Shown: positions 42,146 through 51,318, counted from the stretch's first letter. The stretch is 64,000 nt of DNA from CAYSPG01 sp964432885 (GCA_964432885.1 CAYSPG010000001.1:372001-436000); one strand, 5' to 3'. Notes: generated by a model not told the origin, from the letters alone. Translations and numbers: made by a program.

Positions 42146-44746
42146 ATGCACCTTTTAACAAACTTATTAACCAAAAAGTATGTACGATTTAGGATTTACG
42201 ATGTACGATTGTGGTTAACAGTTTTTTACTTTTCATCTATTTTAAACTTACATGGGCAAACTCAAAATACTGACAGTACAAAAATAAAAACCGATTTGGT
42301 AGGAGCTGCTTTTATTACAAATGATTCATTAAAAATTTTGACCGATACGCTTGGCGCTGATTCATTAAAAGCCGGAATAAGCAACGAAATAAAATCAAAA
42401 GTTCATTACACTGCCACCGATACGATTGATTTTGATGTTGACAGCGAAATGGTTTACATGTACAATGATGCTCAGGTAATTTACGAAGACATTGAACTTA
42501 AGGCAGCCTATATTGAAGTAAACTGGAATTCGAAAAATGTTTTTTCAGCAGGCTTGCGCGATACTGCCGGAGGCATTTATGGTAAACCTGTTTTTAAACA
42601 AAGTAATGATGCTTTTAAAGCCGACACGATGCGTTATAACTTTGATACCAAAAAAGGAAAAGTATATAACATTACCACTCAGCAAGGCGAAGGATATATA
42701 CATGGCGAGATAGTAAAAAAAATGGACGAGAGCAGTTATATTAAATTTGGAAAGTATACCACATGCGAATTAGACTCTCCTCATTATTACATTGGAGCAA
42801 ATAAGTTAAAAGTAATTCCTAACAACAAAATAGTAACCGGACCTGCATACCTTGTAATTAATGACGTACCAACACCCGCTGCAATTCCTTTTGGAATGTT
42901 TCCAAATAAAAAAGGCCGAAGTTCAGGCATCGTTTTCCCAACGTATGGCGAATCAACTCAACTGGGTTTCTTTTTAAAAAACGGTGGTTATTATTTTGGA
43001 TTAGGCGAACATGTTGACATGGAACTTACAGGCGATATATATTCATTAGGCAGTTGGGCTGCCCATGCCTATTCGCGCTATGCAAACCGTTATCATTATA
43101 ACGGAAGTGTGGCATTTAACTATTCCATCATCAAGCAATCGGAAAAAGAATTGCCTGACTATAGCCGCAGTAAAGAATTTTTTATTCGCTGGAATCATAG
43201 CCAGGATGCCAAGGCAAGACCCAGCAGTGTTTTTTCGGCCAATGTAAATGCAGGCTCAAGTGATTATTATCAAAAAAATATTTCTTCGGCTAACAATTAC
43301 CTCACCAATACATTTAGCTCATCCATTTCGTTTTCAAAAACATTTAAGCGCGGAAATATTACTTCTGCCATTACCCATTCGCAAAACAGCGCCACCAAAA
43401 TTGTTACCCTTACGGCTCCATCAGTAGGTATTGGATTAAATACCATTTATCCTTTTATGAAAAAAGAAACCCAAGGAACACCGCGCTGGTACGAAAAAAT
43501 TGGTGTTAGCTATAGCGGTAATCTTCAAAACCAATCGCAAACACCCGACAGCATTTTTTTTAAAAACGAAATGCTAAAGCGATTCAGAAACGGAATGCAG
43601 CACACCGTACCCATTGCCACTTCATTAAAGGTGTTAAAATATTTCACCCTATCCCCTTCTTTTAACTACTCAGAAAACTGGTATTTAGAAACCGTCAGAA
43701 AGAATTTTGTTAACGACAGTTTGATAACCGATACGGTTAAAGGTTTTCGTTCGGCACGCAGATACGAAGCATCTGCCGGTATGAGTACTCGTGTTTATGG
43801 AATGTTAAATTTTCGTAATTCAAAAATAAAAGCCATCAGGCATGTTATGTCTCCATCGGTAAGCTACAGTTACCATCCCGATTTTGGAAAGAAAAAATTT
43901 GGGTATTATAAAGATGTTCAAACCGACACATTGGGCAACATATCACGCTACAGCATTTTTGAGCAAACTATTTTTGGAGGGCCGACACAAGGAAAATCAG
44001 GAACCATAGGCATTGGCATTGATAATAACCTTGAAATGAAACTTGCGCCTAAAAGTGATACTACTGAAGCACGGAAAATAAAAATTTTTGAAAGCGTTTC
44101 GGTAAGCACATCGTACAACACGGCCGTTGACTCATTTAACTGGGCACCAATAAGTCTTTCTGCCCGTACTACTTTTTTTGAAAAAATTAATTTGCAGGGA
44201 GGCGCTAACTTTGATATGTACACACGCAGCTACAGTGGCCGCAGGTTAAATAAACTTGAGATAAATGAAAACAACAGACTTGCGCATTTTACCGATGGCT
44301 ATATGTCGGTTACATTTAACCTTAACCAGCACAAAAAAAATAAACAAAGCAACAAGGCAACCGAAACCGAACTAAACGACATAAATAAAAACCTGGATAA
44401 CTATGTTGATTTTACGGTGCCTTATAACTTTGCTGTAAGCTATAACCTTCGTTATTCAAAACCATTTTTAAATCAGGAAGCCAGCGTATCGCAAACGGCC
44501 TCGGTTAATGGCGATATTTCATTAACCGAAAAATGGAAAGTAACTTTTAGTTCGGGTTATGATTTTAAGCAAAAAGATTTTACATACTCATCGCTTGGTT
44601 TTTTTCGCGATTTGCATTGCTGGGAAATGCACCTAATGTGGGTGCCGTTTGGCGCACAGGCAAATTATTTTTTCCAGATAAATGTTAAAGCCAGCGTATT
44701 GCAAGACTTAAAACTTGTAAAGAAAAACGACCAGTATGACAGGTAA
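42146..44746 (+). CDS. lptD: LPS-assembly outer-membrane protein LptD-like (866 aa)
   Basis: The start is set at the ATG at 42146 (MHLLTNLLT), because the longer frame begins with a TTG. Hydrophobic signal-like sequence (about 25-40, LTVFYFSSILNLHGQ) sits unusually far from the N-terminus, after a segment coded by TACGATT-type repeats. A periplasmic OstA/LptA-like beta-taco follows (about 90-240, with DTMRYNFDTKKGKVYNI). The rest (about 270-866) is beta-barrel strands rich in Y/N/S alternation, ending without the usual Phe. LptD inserts LPS into the outer leaflet. Divergence from the amidase supports the call. Confidence 0.88.
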   Translation: MHLLTNLLTKKYVRFRIYDVRLWLTVFYFSSILNLHGQTQNTDSTKIKTDLVGAAFITNDSLKILTDTLGADSLKAGISNEIKSKVHYTATDTIDFDVDSEMVYMYNDAQVIYEDIELKAAYIEVNWNSKNVFSAGLRDTAGGIYGKPVFKQSNDAFKADTMRYNFDTKKGKVYNITTQQGEGYIHGEIVKKMDESSYIKFGKYTTCELDSPHYYIGANKLKVIPNNKIVTGPAYLVINDVPTPAAIPFGMFPNKKGRSSGIVFPTYGESTQLGFFLKNGGYYFGLGEHVDMELTGDIYSLGSWAAHAYSRYANRYHYNGSVAFNYSIIKQSEKELPDYSRSKEFFIRWNHSQDAKARPSSVFSANVNAGSSDYYQKNISSANNYLTNTFSSSISFSKTFKRGNITSAITHSQNSATKIVTLTAPSVGIGLNTIYPFMKKETQGTPRWYEKIGVSYSGNLQNQSQTPDSIFFKNEMLKRFRNGMQHTVPIATSLKVLKYFTLSPSFNYSENWYLETVRKNFVNDSLITDTVKGFRSARRYEASAGMSTRVYGMLNFRNSKIKAIRHVMSPSVSYSYHPDFGKKKFGYYKDVQTDTLGNISRYSIFEQTIFGGPTQGKSGTIGIGIDNNLEMKLAPKSDTTEARKIKIFESVSVSTSYNTAVDSFNWAPISLSARTTFFEKINLQGGANFDMYTRSYSGRRLNKLEINENNRLAHFTDGYMSVTFNLNQHKKNKQSNKATETELNDINKNLDNYVDFTVPYNFAVSYNLRYSKPFLNQEASVSQTASVNGDISLTEKWKVTFSSGYDFKQKDFTYSSLGFFRDLHCWEMHLMWVPFGAQANYFFQINVKASVLQDLKLVKKNDQYDR
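42178..42211. repeat. Imperfect tandem repeat of TACGATT words in the lptD 5' end
   Basis: Units TACGATT, GATTTACGA and TACGATT run in series (period about 7-14). They are translated as YVRFRIYDVR in the N-region before the signal peptide core. Confidence 0.7.
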
Positions 44747-44781
44747 TGGAAAATGGAACAGCTTTTTTCCGCTATACCACA

Positions 44782-45642
44782 TTAAGTCATCGGCAAATAC
44801 TGCAACCCACCTGTGTGAACTGCAAGTATTGCACTTCCGCTATTAAAATGGTTTTTCTGTATTAAATCATATAACCCATAAAACATTTTTCCGGTGTAAA
44901 TAGGTTCTATGGTTATACCGGTTTGGTGATTAAAATTAAAAACAAAGTTGTTTAACTCAACACTGGTTTTTGCATAGCCGCCAAAATGATAGTTTGAAAA
45001 AAGTTTACAGTTTGCAGTTTGCAGTTGTGTTACCAACGATTCATCTTGCATTACAGAAATTCCAATAACTTTTTGATGAGATTTAAGCGATGATGCAATA
45101 CCTTTCAGTGTTGTTCCTGTTCCTACAGCGCAACATACATAATCAAAATCCAAATCTATTGCATCAACAATTTCTTTACAACCTTTAACGCCTAACTTGT
45201 TACTTCCGCCTTCTGGTATTAAATAAAACTTTTTGAACTGTTGAATGAGTGAATGAATGAATTCAGGAGTATCTTTTTTTCTATACTCTTCTCTGGAAAT
45301 AAATTTCAATTGCATTCCACAATCGGCTGCAAACTGAAGCGTTTTGTTAAGCGGCAAAATTTTTTCACCACGTATAATACCAGTTGTTTTAAAACCATTT
45401 TCTTTTCCGGCCATTGCAGTGGCAGCAATGTGATTTGAGAAAGCTCCGCCAAAAGTCAGTAGTGTGTCATAGTTTTCTTCTTTAGCTTTTAGCAGGTTGT
45501 ATTTTAGTTTAAAAAGTTTGTTTCCGCCTGTTATGGGATGAATTAAATCAAGACGGAGAACAAATAATTTTATTTTTTGCTCAATAAACAATTCAGATTT
45601 AACTTCCTGAACAGTTAAGCTTGATTGTGTTTTAAAAAACAT
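44782..45642 (-). CDS. 1-aminocyclopropane-1-carboxylate deaminase / D-cysteine desulfhydrase family
   Basis: The start is set at the ATG at 45642 (MFFKTQSS). An upstream ATG at 45750 would add 36 residues coded by ATTCGT-type repeats and would overlap the divergent DUF5522 gene. The protein is a PLP fold-type II enzyme. The Schiff-base Lys is in TGGNKLFKLKYN, the phosphate/substrate loop is FGGAFSNHIAATA, and the glycine loop is CCAVGTGTTLKG. It would cleave ACC or D-cysteine to a 2-oxoacid, ammonia and (for Cys) sulfide. At 286 aa it is slightly short. Residues about 205-213 are coded by a GTTTGCA tandem repeat. Confidence 0.85.
   Translation of the reverse strand: MFFKTQSSLTVQEVKSELFIEQKIKLFVLRLDLIHPITGGNKLFKLKYNLLKAKEENYDTLLTFGGAFSNHIAATAMAGKENGFKTTGIIRGEKILPLNKTLQFAADCGMQLKFISREEYRKKDTPEFIHSLIQQFKKFYLIPEGGSNKLGVKGCKEIVDAIDLDFDYVCCAVGTGTTLKGIASSLKSHQKVIGISVMQDESLVTQLQTANCKLFSNYHFGGYAKTSVELNNFVFNFNHQTGITIEPIYTGKMFYGLYDLIQKNHFNSGSAILAVHTGGLQYLPMT
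45003..45026. repeat. Tandem repeat, GTTTGCA x3 (imperfect)
   Basis: Units GTTTACA, GTTTGCA, GTTTGCA, then GTTGTG lie inside the PLP-enzyme gene. They are translated as TQLQTANCKLF, probably a surface insertion. Confidence 0.8.
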
Positions 45643-45711
45643 TTTGCTTTTCTTCGTATTCAATTCGCAAAGGAAAAGATTATTTATTAGTGTTAGCTGT
45701 TCTTCACTATT

Positions 45712-45740
45712 TGTAAATTCGTAACGATTCGTTATTCGCA
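45712..45740. repeat. ATTCGTA-type imperfect repeats between divergent genes
   Basis: The words AATTCGTA, GATTCGT and TATTCGC follow one another in the gap between the PLP enzyme and the DUF5522 gene. Confidence 0.6.
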
Positions 45741-45743
45741 CCC

Positions 45744-45917
45744 ATGTCATTCACCGATAAATTTGATAAAGAAGATTACTACCTCACTCCTGAAGGCTAT
45801 ATTGTTTTTACAGAAAAGTATCACTTAAAAAGAGGTTATTGCTGCCAGAGTAATTGCAGGCATTGTCCATGGAAGGAAAAAGGGACGAAGGCGAGGGACG
45901 ATAAAAAAAATAATTAA
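45744..45917 (+). CDS. Small cysteine-rich DUF5522 protein (57 aa)
   Basis: The ATG at 45744 opens a 57-codon frame ending TAA at 45917. The product has DYYLTPEGYIVFTEKYHL and then RGYCCQSNCRHCPWKEKG. The CCxxxCRHCP cysteine cluster and the preceding xGxxVFTxxYHLxRG are the mark of the DUF5522 family, small proteins that probably bind a metal. The tail is lysine-rich (ARDDKKNN). It is divergent from the PLP enzyme and 104 bp before hutU. Function unknown. Confidence 0.82.
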   Translation: MSFTDKFDKEDYYLTPEGYIVFTEKYHLKRGYCCQSNCRHCPWKEKGTKARDDKKNN

Positions 45918-45954
45918 TTCTATCTGTCCCGTTTAATACTTGATAGCAAAATCC

Positions 45955-46020
45955 ATTCGTATATTCGTACCTTAATTCGTTCCGAAAAAAAACGGGATTT
46001 CGTAAACTCAATAATTCGTT
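45955..46020. repeat. ATTCGT-type imperfect repeats upstream of hutU
   Basis: ATTCGT occurs at 45955, 45963, 45975 and 46014 with variable spacing. It fills most of the 104-bp gap before the hutU start codon and matches the words on the other side of the DUF5522 gene. Confidence 0.65.
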
Positions 46021-46021
46021 G

Positions 46022-47695
46022 ATGACTACCACAGAAAAACTCGATCTTACAAAAACAAAAACTCCTACAGGAACTAGAATTTCCTGCAAAGGATGGATAC
46101 AGGAAGCCGCCCTTCGTATGCTGCATAATAATCTTGACCCCGATGTGGCCGAGCGCCCCGAAGACTTAATTGTGTATGGTGGTACAGGCAAAGCAGCACG
46201 TAATGTGGAGTCGTTTCATTTAATTGTAAAAGCTTTGCGCGATTTAAATGATGATGAAACCTTGCTGGTGCAATCGGGAAAACCGGTTGGCATTTTACCC
46301 ACACATAAAGATGCACCGCGTGTAATTATTGCCAACTCAAACTTAGTAGGCCACTGGGCAAACTGGGATTATTTTCGTGAACTTGAGGCAAAGGGCTTAA
46401 TTATGTACGGACAAATGACTGCAGGCAGCTGGATATACATAGGCTCGCAAGGCATTGTGCAAGGCACGTATGAAACGTATGGCGAAATGGCGCGTCAGCA
46501 TTTTGGTGGTTCGTTAAAAAATACACTTAACGTTACAGCAGGCCTTGGTGGCATGGGCGGTGCTCAGCCTCTCGCTATAACTATGAACGAGGGCACATGC
46601 CTTGCAGCCGAAATGGAAGAGTGGCGTGTGGACAAACGAATTCAAACCCGCTACCTTGATGAAAAATTTTCAGATTTAGATAAAGCCATTGACCGTGCCG
46701 TTGAAGCAAAGCAAAAAGGTGAAGCCGTTTCGATTGCATATCTCGGTAATGCTATTGATTTGCTTGCGCGATTACTAGAACGAAATATTATTCCTGATTC
46801 TTTGACAGATCAAACTTCAGCGCATGATGAATTGGTTGGTTATTTTCCTGAAGGATTAAGTGTGGACGAAGCAAAAGTTTTGCGCGAAGCAAATCCTGAG
46901 GAATATAAATTGCGCTCGAAAAAAAGTATGGTAAAACATGTGGAACTGATGATTGCTCTGCAGAGGAAAGGCGCTGTAACTTTTGATTACGGAAATAATT
47001 TACGCGGCCAGGCTTATGCTATGGGATTAAAAAATGCTTTTGATTTTCCGGGTTTTGTTCCTGCATATATACGTCCGCTTTTTTGCGAAGGCAAAGGGCC
47101 TTTTCGCTGGGCAGCATTAAGTGGTGATCCAAATGATATTTACGAAACCGATAAAAAAATTCTTGAACTGTTTCCTGATAACAAAGGCTTGCACCGATGG
47201 ATAACGATGGCACAAAAGCGTATTGCATTCCAGGGATTGCCTGCACGCATTTGCTGGCTTGGGCAGGGCGAACGCGAAAAAGCGGGACTTGCCTTTAATG
47301 AACTTGTAAAACAAGGAAAAGTAAAAGCGCCTATTGTTATTGGCCGCGACCATTTGGATTGCGGAAGCGTGGCATCTCCAAACCGTGAAACAGAAGCGAT
47401 GAAAGATGGCAGCGATGCCATTGCCGACTGGCCTATTTTAAATGCTATGATAAATACTGCCGGTGGTGCAAGTTGGGTAAGTTTACATCATGGCGGTGGC
47501 GTAGGCATTGGTTACAGCATACATGCTGGTATGGTAATAGTTGCTGATGGTACAGAGGATGCCGCACACAGATTAAAGCGTGTACTTCATAACGATCCTG
47601 CAATGGGCGTCCTGCGCCACCTTGATGCGGGATATGATATTGCTGCAGACACAGCACGTACTCACAGGTTGAATTTAAAAGAGCGACTTAAATAA
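46022..47695 (+). CDS. hutU: Urocanate hydratase
   Basis: The start is the ATG at 46022; an in-frame TTG just before it is less likely. The 557 aa equal the family length. NAD-binding AGLGGMGGAQPLA (about 175-190), the opening YGGTGKAARN and the active-site Cys in DHLDCGSVASP (about 440) are present. The glycine-rich HHGGGVGIGYS near the end is also present. It converts urocanate to imidazolone propionate in histidine degradation, with tightly bound NAD as electrophile. hutH, hutI and hutG are not adjacent, so the pathway is split in this genome. Confidence 0.96.
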   Translation: MTTTEKLDLTKTKTPTGTRISCKGWIQEAALRMLHNNLDPDVAERPEDLIVYGGTGKAARNVESFHLIVKALRDLNDDETLLVQSGKPVGILPTHKDAPRVIIANSNLVGHWANWDYFRELEAKGLIMYGQMTAGSWIYIGSQGIVQGTYETYGEMARQHFGGSLKNTLNVTAGLGGMGGAQPLAITMNEGTCLAAEMEEWRVDKRIQTRYLDEKFSDLDKAIDRAVEAKQKGEAVSIAYLGNAIDLLARLLERNIIPDSLTDQTSAHDELVGYFPEGLSVDEAKVLREANPEEYKLRSKKSMVKHVELMIALQRKGAVTFDYGNNLRGQAYAMGLKNAFDFPGFVPAYIRPLFCEGKGPFRWAALSGDPNDIYETDKKILELFPDNKGLHRWITMAQKRIAFQGLPARICWLGQGEREKAGLAFNELVKQGKVKAPIVIGRDHLDCGSVASPNRETEAMKDGSDAIADWPILNAMINTAGGASWVSLHHGGGVGIGYSIHAGMVIVADGTEDAAHRLKRVLHNDPAMGVLRHLDAGYDIAADTARTHRLNLKERLK

Positions 47696-47736
47696 AAATT
47701 GTTTTAAGTTCTATTCTTTTTTTGAATGCCATATTA

Positions 47737-47744
47737 TAGTTTTG
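47737..47744 (+). promoter_or_regulatory. Candidate -7 box of the beta-helix gene
   Basis: TAGTTTTG matches TAnnTTTG, 22 bases before the ATG at 47767. A TTTG at 47721 is only 12 bases away, shorter than the usual spacing. Confidence 0.35.
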
Positions 47745-47766
47745 TTCTAACAAAATTAATAAGGTT

Positions 47767-49086
47767 ATGAAAATAAAAATTACAATTTGCGCTACAGTTT
47801 TTTCATGCATAAATATTTATGCAACTACATTAAATGTGCCATCACAATATGCAACAATACAATCGGCAATTGTCACATCAGTAAATGGTGATACTGTTTT
47901 AGTTGCTCCAAATGCAACATATGTTGAGATTATTGATTTTTTAGGTCGCGATATTGTTGTGCGGACTCCCAATCCGGTTGTTGATAGGCTAACCACAATT
48001 ATAGACGGCAATCAGGCAGGAAGTGTGGTAAAATTTATAAACAACGAAACCAATGCCGCCAAACTAGAAGGCTTTACAATAAAAAATGGAACCGGAACTG
48101 TGCGCGATTGGTCATACTACCTACCCTATACGATATTATCAGGAGGAGGAATATTATGCGATAGCCCAATTGCATTTGGGGGTGTGTCATCATTTGGGTC
48201 ATCTCCTACCCTGTCTTATTTAATAATTGAAAATAACTCAGCGCAGATGGGTGGCGGCATTGCCGCATGGAAAGCTTCTTACCCTAAAATTGAAAACACC
48301 ATTGTAAGAAATAATATCTGTACCGATATGGGTGGGGGAATTTCGGTATATGAAGCTTTTGGCACCAATCCTATTTTAATTACCAATGTAGAAGTATCTC
48401 ACAATACGGGTGGCATTTATGGTGGAAGCGGAATCGTGACAAACTATTCATCAACCGTAAATTTGATGAACTGCACGGTTGCTGATAATTCAGGTGCGGT
48501 ATTAAATGGCGAAGCTTTGTTTAGAGCTAATGGTGCAATATTCAATATTATCAATTGTATATTTGCCGGAGTAACAACAGACTTGTTATATAATCAGGGA
48601 GGAACCGCAGCTACCGGATCCATTGATTACAGCAATGCGCCAAATACAAATGGATTGCTGAACATTGGCGCAAACATCATTAACACAAATCCTGTATTTG
48701 TAAATGCCGCTGGCGGAAATTATCATCTTGCTTCAACCAGCCCGTGTATAAATGCCGGCACTACACTTAATGCGCCCGTTATTGATTTGGAAGGAAATCC
48801 ACGAACTGGAAATCCTGATTTAGGCGCGTATGAAAGCACCAATGTTGGGTTAGAAAACACAAACAATACTTCCATTACTGTTTTTCCAAATCCTGTTTCA
48901 GATTTTTTTGAAATTAATCTCCCTGTTAAAAAACAGTACACTCTTACTTCAACTGATGGAAAAGTGGTTGAATGTAAAACAACAAATCATCAAGGAAGTA
49001 CTGTTTTTGATGTATCGAAACTAAGCAGCGGAGTTTATTTCCTAAATATTGACAATACATACCTCAAAAAAATAGTTAAGCACTAA
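47767..49086 (+). CDS. Secreted right-handed beta-helix protein with T9SS tail (439 aa)
   Basis: A signal peptide (1-19) precedes VPSQYATIQSAI, the usual opening of pectate-lyase-like beta-helices. Repeated short N/G-rich strands follow (IENNSAQMGGGI, VRNNICTDMGGGI, HNTGGIYGGSG), then a typical closing block (SPCINAGT ... LGAYES, about 335-362). The last ~70 residues are a T9SS sorting domain (VFPNPVSDFFEINL, SSGVYFLNI). It would be exported to the surface by T9SS. No catalytic residues can be assigned, so enzyme versus adhesin is open. Confidence 0.88.
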   Translation: MKIKITICATVFSCINIYATTLNVPSQYATIQSAIVTSVNGDTVLVAPNATYVEIIDFLGRDIVVRTPNPVVDRLTTIIDGNQAGSVVKFINNETNAAKLEGFTIKNGTGTVRDWSYYLPYTILSGGGILCDSPIAFGGVSSFGSSPTLSYLIIENNSAQMGGGIAAWKASYPKIENTIVRNNICTDMGGGISVYEAFGTNPILITNVEVSHNTGGIYGGSGIVTNYSSTVNLMNCTVADNSGAVLNGEALFRANGAIFNIINCIFAGVTTDLLYNQGGTAATGSIDYSNAPNTNGLLNIGANIINTNPVFVNAAGGNYHLASTSPCINAGTTLNAPVIDLEGNPRTGNPDLGAYESTNVGLENTNNTSITVFPNPVSDFFEINLPVKKQYTLTSTDGKVVECKTTNHQGSTVFDVSKLSSGVYFLNIDNTYLKKIVKH

Positions 49087-49166
49087 AATTACTGAGCAAG
49101 AGATTTATCTGCTATTTAAATAATCTACTAGAAAAATTTGCTCAAAAATTACCAAGTGCTGTATGC

Positions 49167-49400
49167 TTATTCAGCCAATACAACTACTTTATTTTGCAAC
49201 ATCTCAAGCACACCGCTTTTTATCGGAAACTCAAGTTCTTCATTTCCTGTTTTAACTTTTACAATCCCTTTTACCAAGGTTGATATAATAGGGGCATGAT
49301 TGTTAAGCACCTGAAAACTTCCTGCTGAACCAGGAACTGCTACCGAAGTTACTTCGCCTGAAAATATTTTTTTATCAGGAGTTATTATTTCTAAAAACAT
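49167..49400 (-). CDS. atpC: ATP synthase F1 epsilon subunit (77 aa, short form)
   Basis: It has the N-terminal beta-sandwich of epsilon (LEIITPDKKIFSGEVTSV, PGSAGSFQVLNNHAPIIS). It lacks the C-terminal helical hairpin that inhibits rotation in many bacteria. Short epsilon subunits are common in Bacteroidota. It follows atpD by 85 bp, and the rest of the ATP synthase operon is not in the window. Confidence 0.95.
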   Translation of the reverse strand: MFLEIITPDKKIFSGEVTSVAVPGSAGSFQVLNNHAPIISTLVKGIVKVKTGNEELEFPIKSGVLEMLQNKVVVLAE

Positions 49401-49420
49401 TTATGATATAATAATTTGTT

Positions 49421-49465
49421 AATGTGCTGATTGATTAATGGGCCAAGTATTCAAATTGGCACATT
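49421..49465. repeat. Inverted repeat between atpD and atpC
   Basis: AATGTGC (49421-49427) and GCACATT (49459-49465) are perfect arms that can extend by three more pairs across a small internal loop. It would form a hairpin between the two cistrons in the mRNA. Function is a guess (processing or stoichiometry). Confidence 0.4.
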
Positions 49466-49485
49466 TACCAACCAACACTTTAATT

Positions 49486-50988
49486 TTATTTTGCTTCTGC
49501 CAATAATTTTTTTCCTTTTTCAATAGCATCATCAATAGTACCCACAAGGTTAAATGCAGCTTCAGGATACTCATCAACTTCGCCATTCAAAATCATTTTA
49601 AACCCTTTGATGGTTTCTTCTATGGGTACAAGCACTCCTTTTAAACCGGTAAACTGCTCAGCAACGTGGAATGGCTGCGAAAGGAAGCGTTGAACACGTC
49701 TTGCGCGGTGTACTACCAATTTGTCTTCATCACTCAACTCATCCATTCCAAGGATTGCAATAATATCCTGTAACTCTTTGTAGCGCTGTAAAATTTCTTT
49801 TACCCGTTGTGCAGTATTGTAGTGGTCATCACCCAAAATAGCTGCTGTTAAAATACGTGAAGTAGAATCCAACGGATCAACGGCAGGGTAAATACCAAGC
49901 TCAGCAATTTTGCGGCTTAATACAGTAGTAGCGTCAAGGTGAGCAAATGTGGTAGCGGGTGCTGGATCTGTTAAATCATCAGCAGGTACATATACTGCCT
50001 GTACCGAAGTAATAGAGCCACGCTTTGTGGAAGTAATACGCTCTTGCATTAATCCCATTTCGCTGGCAAGTGTTGGCTGATAACCCACAGCGGATGGCAT
50101 ACGGCCTAATAAGGCTGATACCTCAGAGCCTGCCTGTGTAAAACGGAAAATGTTATCGATAAAAAATAAGATATCACGGCCACCACTTTTTTCATCCCCA
50201 TCGCGGAAATACTCAGCAACCGATAGGCCTGACAACGCCACACGCGCACGCGCTCCGGGAGGTTCATTCATCTGGCCAAACACCAATGTTGCCTGTGATT
50301 TTGCAAGTTCTGTCAAATCTACCTTACTTAAATCCCATCCACCTTGCTCCATGCTGTGTTTAAATGCATCACCATATTTTATTACACCTGACTCAATCAT
50401 CTCACGCAACAAATCGTTTCCTTCACGGGTACGCTCACCCACACCTGCAAACACTGATAAGCCTGCATATCCTTTAGCAATATTATTAATCAACTCCATG
50501 ATAAGTACCGTTTTGCCTACACCTGCACCACCAAACAAACCAATTTTTCCTCCCTTTGAATAGGGCTCAAGCAAATCAATTACCTTAATACCTGTAAATA
50601 GAACTTCGCTTTCAGTACTTAAATCTTCAAAAGCTGGTGCCTCGTTGTGTATTGGACGGCCATTAGCGTTTGATACTTTGCCAATACCATCAATGGCTTC
50701 ACCAACAACATTAAACAAACGTCCTTTGATCGCGTCACCTGTTGGCATTTTAATGTTAGTGCCTGTTGCTATTACTTCCATTCCACGCACAAGTCCATCG
50801 GTGCTATCCATTGATATGGCACGCACAGTATCTTCACCAATGTGCTGCTGACATTCCATGATAAGTTTGGTACCATCTTTACGGTCTATTTCCAACGCTT
50901 CCAAAATATTGGGAAGCGATGAGCCTTCGCCCTCAAACGCTACGTCCACAACGGGACCAATTACCTGAGTGATTTTTCCTTTATTCAT
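49486..50988 (-). CDS. atpD: ATP synthase F1 beta subunit
   Basis: This 500-aa catalytic subunit has Walker A GGAGVGKT (about 152-159), the catalytic Glu in GERTREGNDL, Walker B ILFFIDNIFRF and the DELSD(E) segment of the C-terminal domain. It makes ATP at the F1 head from the proton gradient. The atpD-atpC pair is detached from the other subunit genes, a frequent arrangement in this phylum. A TACTTTCG box lies about 33 bases upstream. Confidence 0.97.
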   Translation of the reverse strand: MNKGKITQVIGPVVDVAFEGEGSSLPNILEALEIDRKDGTKLIMECQQHIGEDTVRAISMDSTDGLVRGMEVIATGTNIKMPTGDAIKGRLFNVVGEAIDGIGKVSNANGRPIHNEAPAFEDLSTESEVLFTGIKVIDLLEPYSKGGKIGLFGGAGVGKTVLIMELINNIAKGYAGLSVFAGVGERTREGNDLLREMIESGVIKYGDAFKHSMEQGGWDLSKVDLTELAKSQATLVFGQMNEPPGARARVALSGLSVAEYFRDGDEKSGGRDILFFIDNIFRFTQAGSEVSALLGRMPSAVGYQPTLASEMGLMQERITSTKRGSITSVQAVYVPADDLTDPAPATTFAHLDATTVLSRKIAELGIYPAVDPLDSTSRILTAAILGDDHYNTAQRVKEILQRYKELQDIIAILGMDELSDEDKLVVHRARRVQRFLSQPFHVAEQFTGLKGVLVPIEETIKGFKMILNGEVDEYPEAAFNLVGTIDDAIEKGKKLLAEAK

Positions 50989-51303
50989 ATTACAATTGTT
51001 GAGTTTAATTTTTGCGAGCGCGAAAGTAGAAATTTTATTGAAACAGGGAATATTTCGCCACCTTAGTTTTTAACAATTTATAACCTGGTATTTTTAACTG
51101 AAAAAACACACCAAACCGGCCACTAAAAACCAAAGCAAACTTGTACCATAACCATAACGCAATAAGTAGGTTTTATAACTTTATTGATGTATTAATTTTC
51201 TGCATTTACTTAAGAAATTAGTGGGTAAAAAATTAACAAGTATTATGCAGAATACCTGCTTAATCTGAAAAACTGCAAAATGAATTGAAAAAAATGGTTA
51301 GCG
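50989..51303. other. Intergenic region between atpD and pcm
   Basis: These 315 AT-rich bases have no gene-like frame. They contain the candidate atpD promoter (51021-51028) and a weak hairpin at the pcm end (51297-51318). I see nothing else of note. Confidence 0.6.
51021..51028 (-). promoter_or_regulatory. Candidate -7 box of atpD
   Basis: TACTTTCG on the minus strand is a one-base variant of TAnnTTTG, 32 bases before the atpD ATG. Confidence 0.3.
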
Positions 51304-51318
51304 TTAATGGTTGCTAAC
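51297..51318 (-). terminator. Weak hairpin overlapping the pcm stop
   Basis: On the minus strand GTTAGC and GCTAAC make a 6-bp stem with a 10-nt loop, then CATTTTTTT. The stem includes the pcm stop codon. Plausible but weak as an intrinsic terminator. Confidence 0.3.

Noticed and set aside
45643..45750. 36-residue N-terminal extension of the PLP enzyme
   Set aside because: It is coded by ATTCGT-type repeats, has no family similarity, and would overlap the start of the DUF5522 gene. The internal ATG at 45642 fits better.
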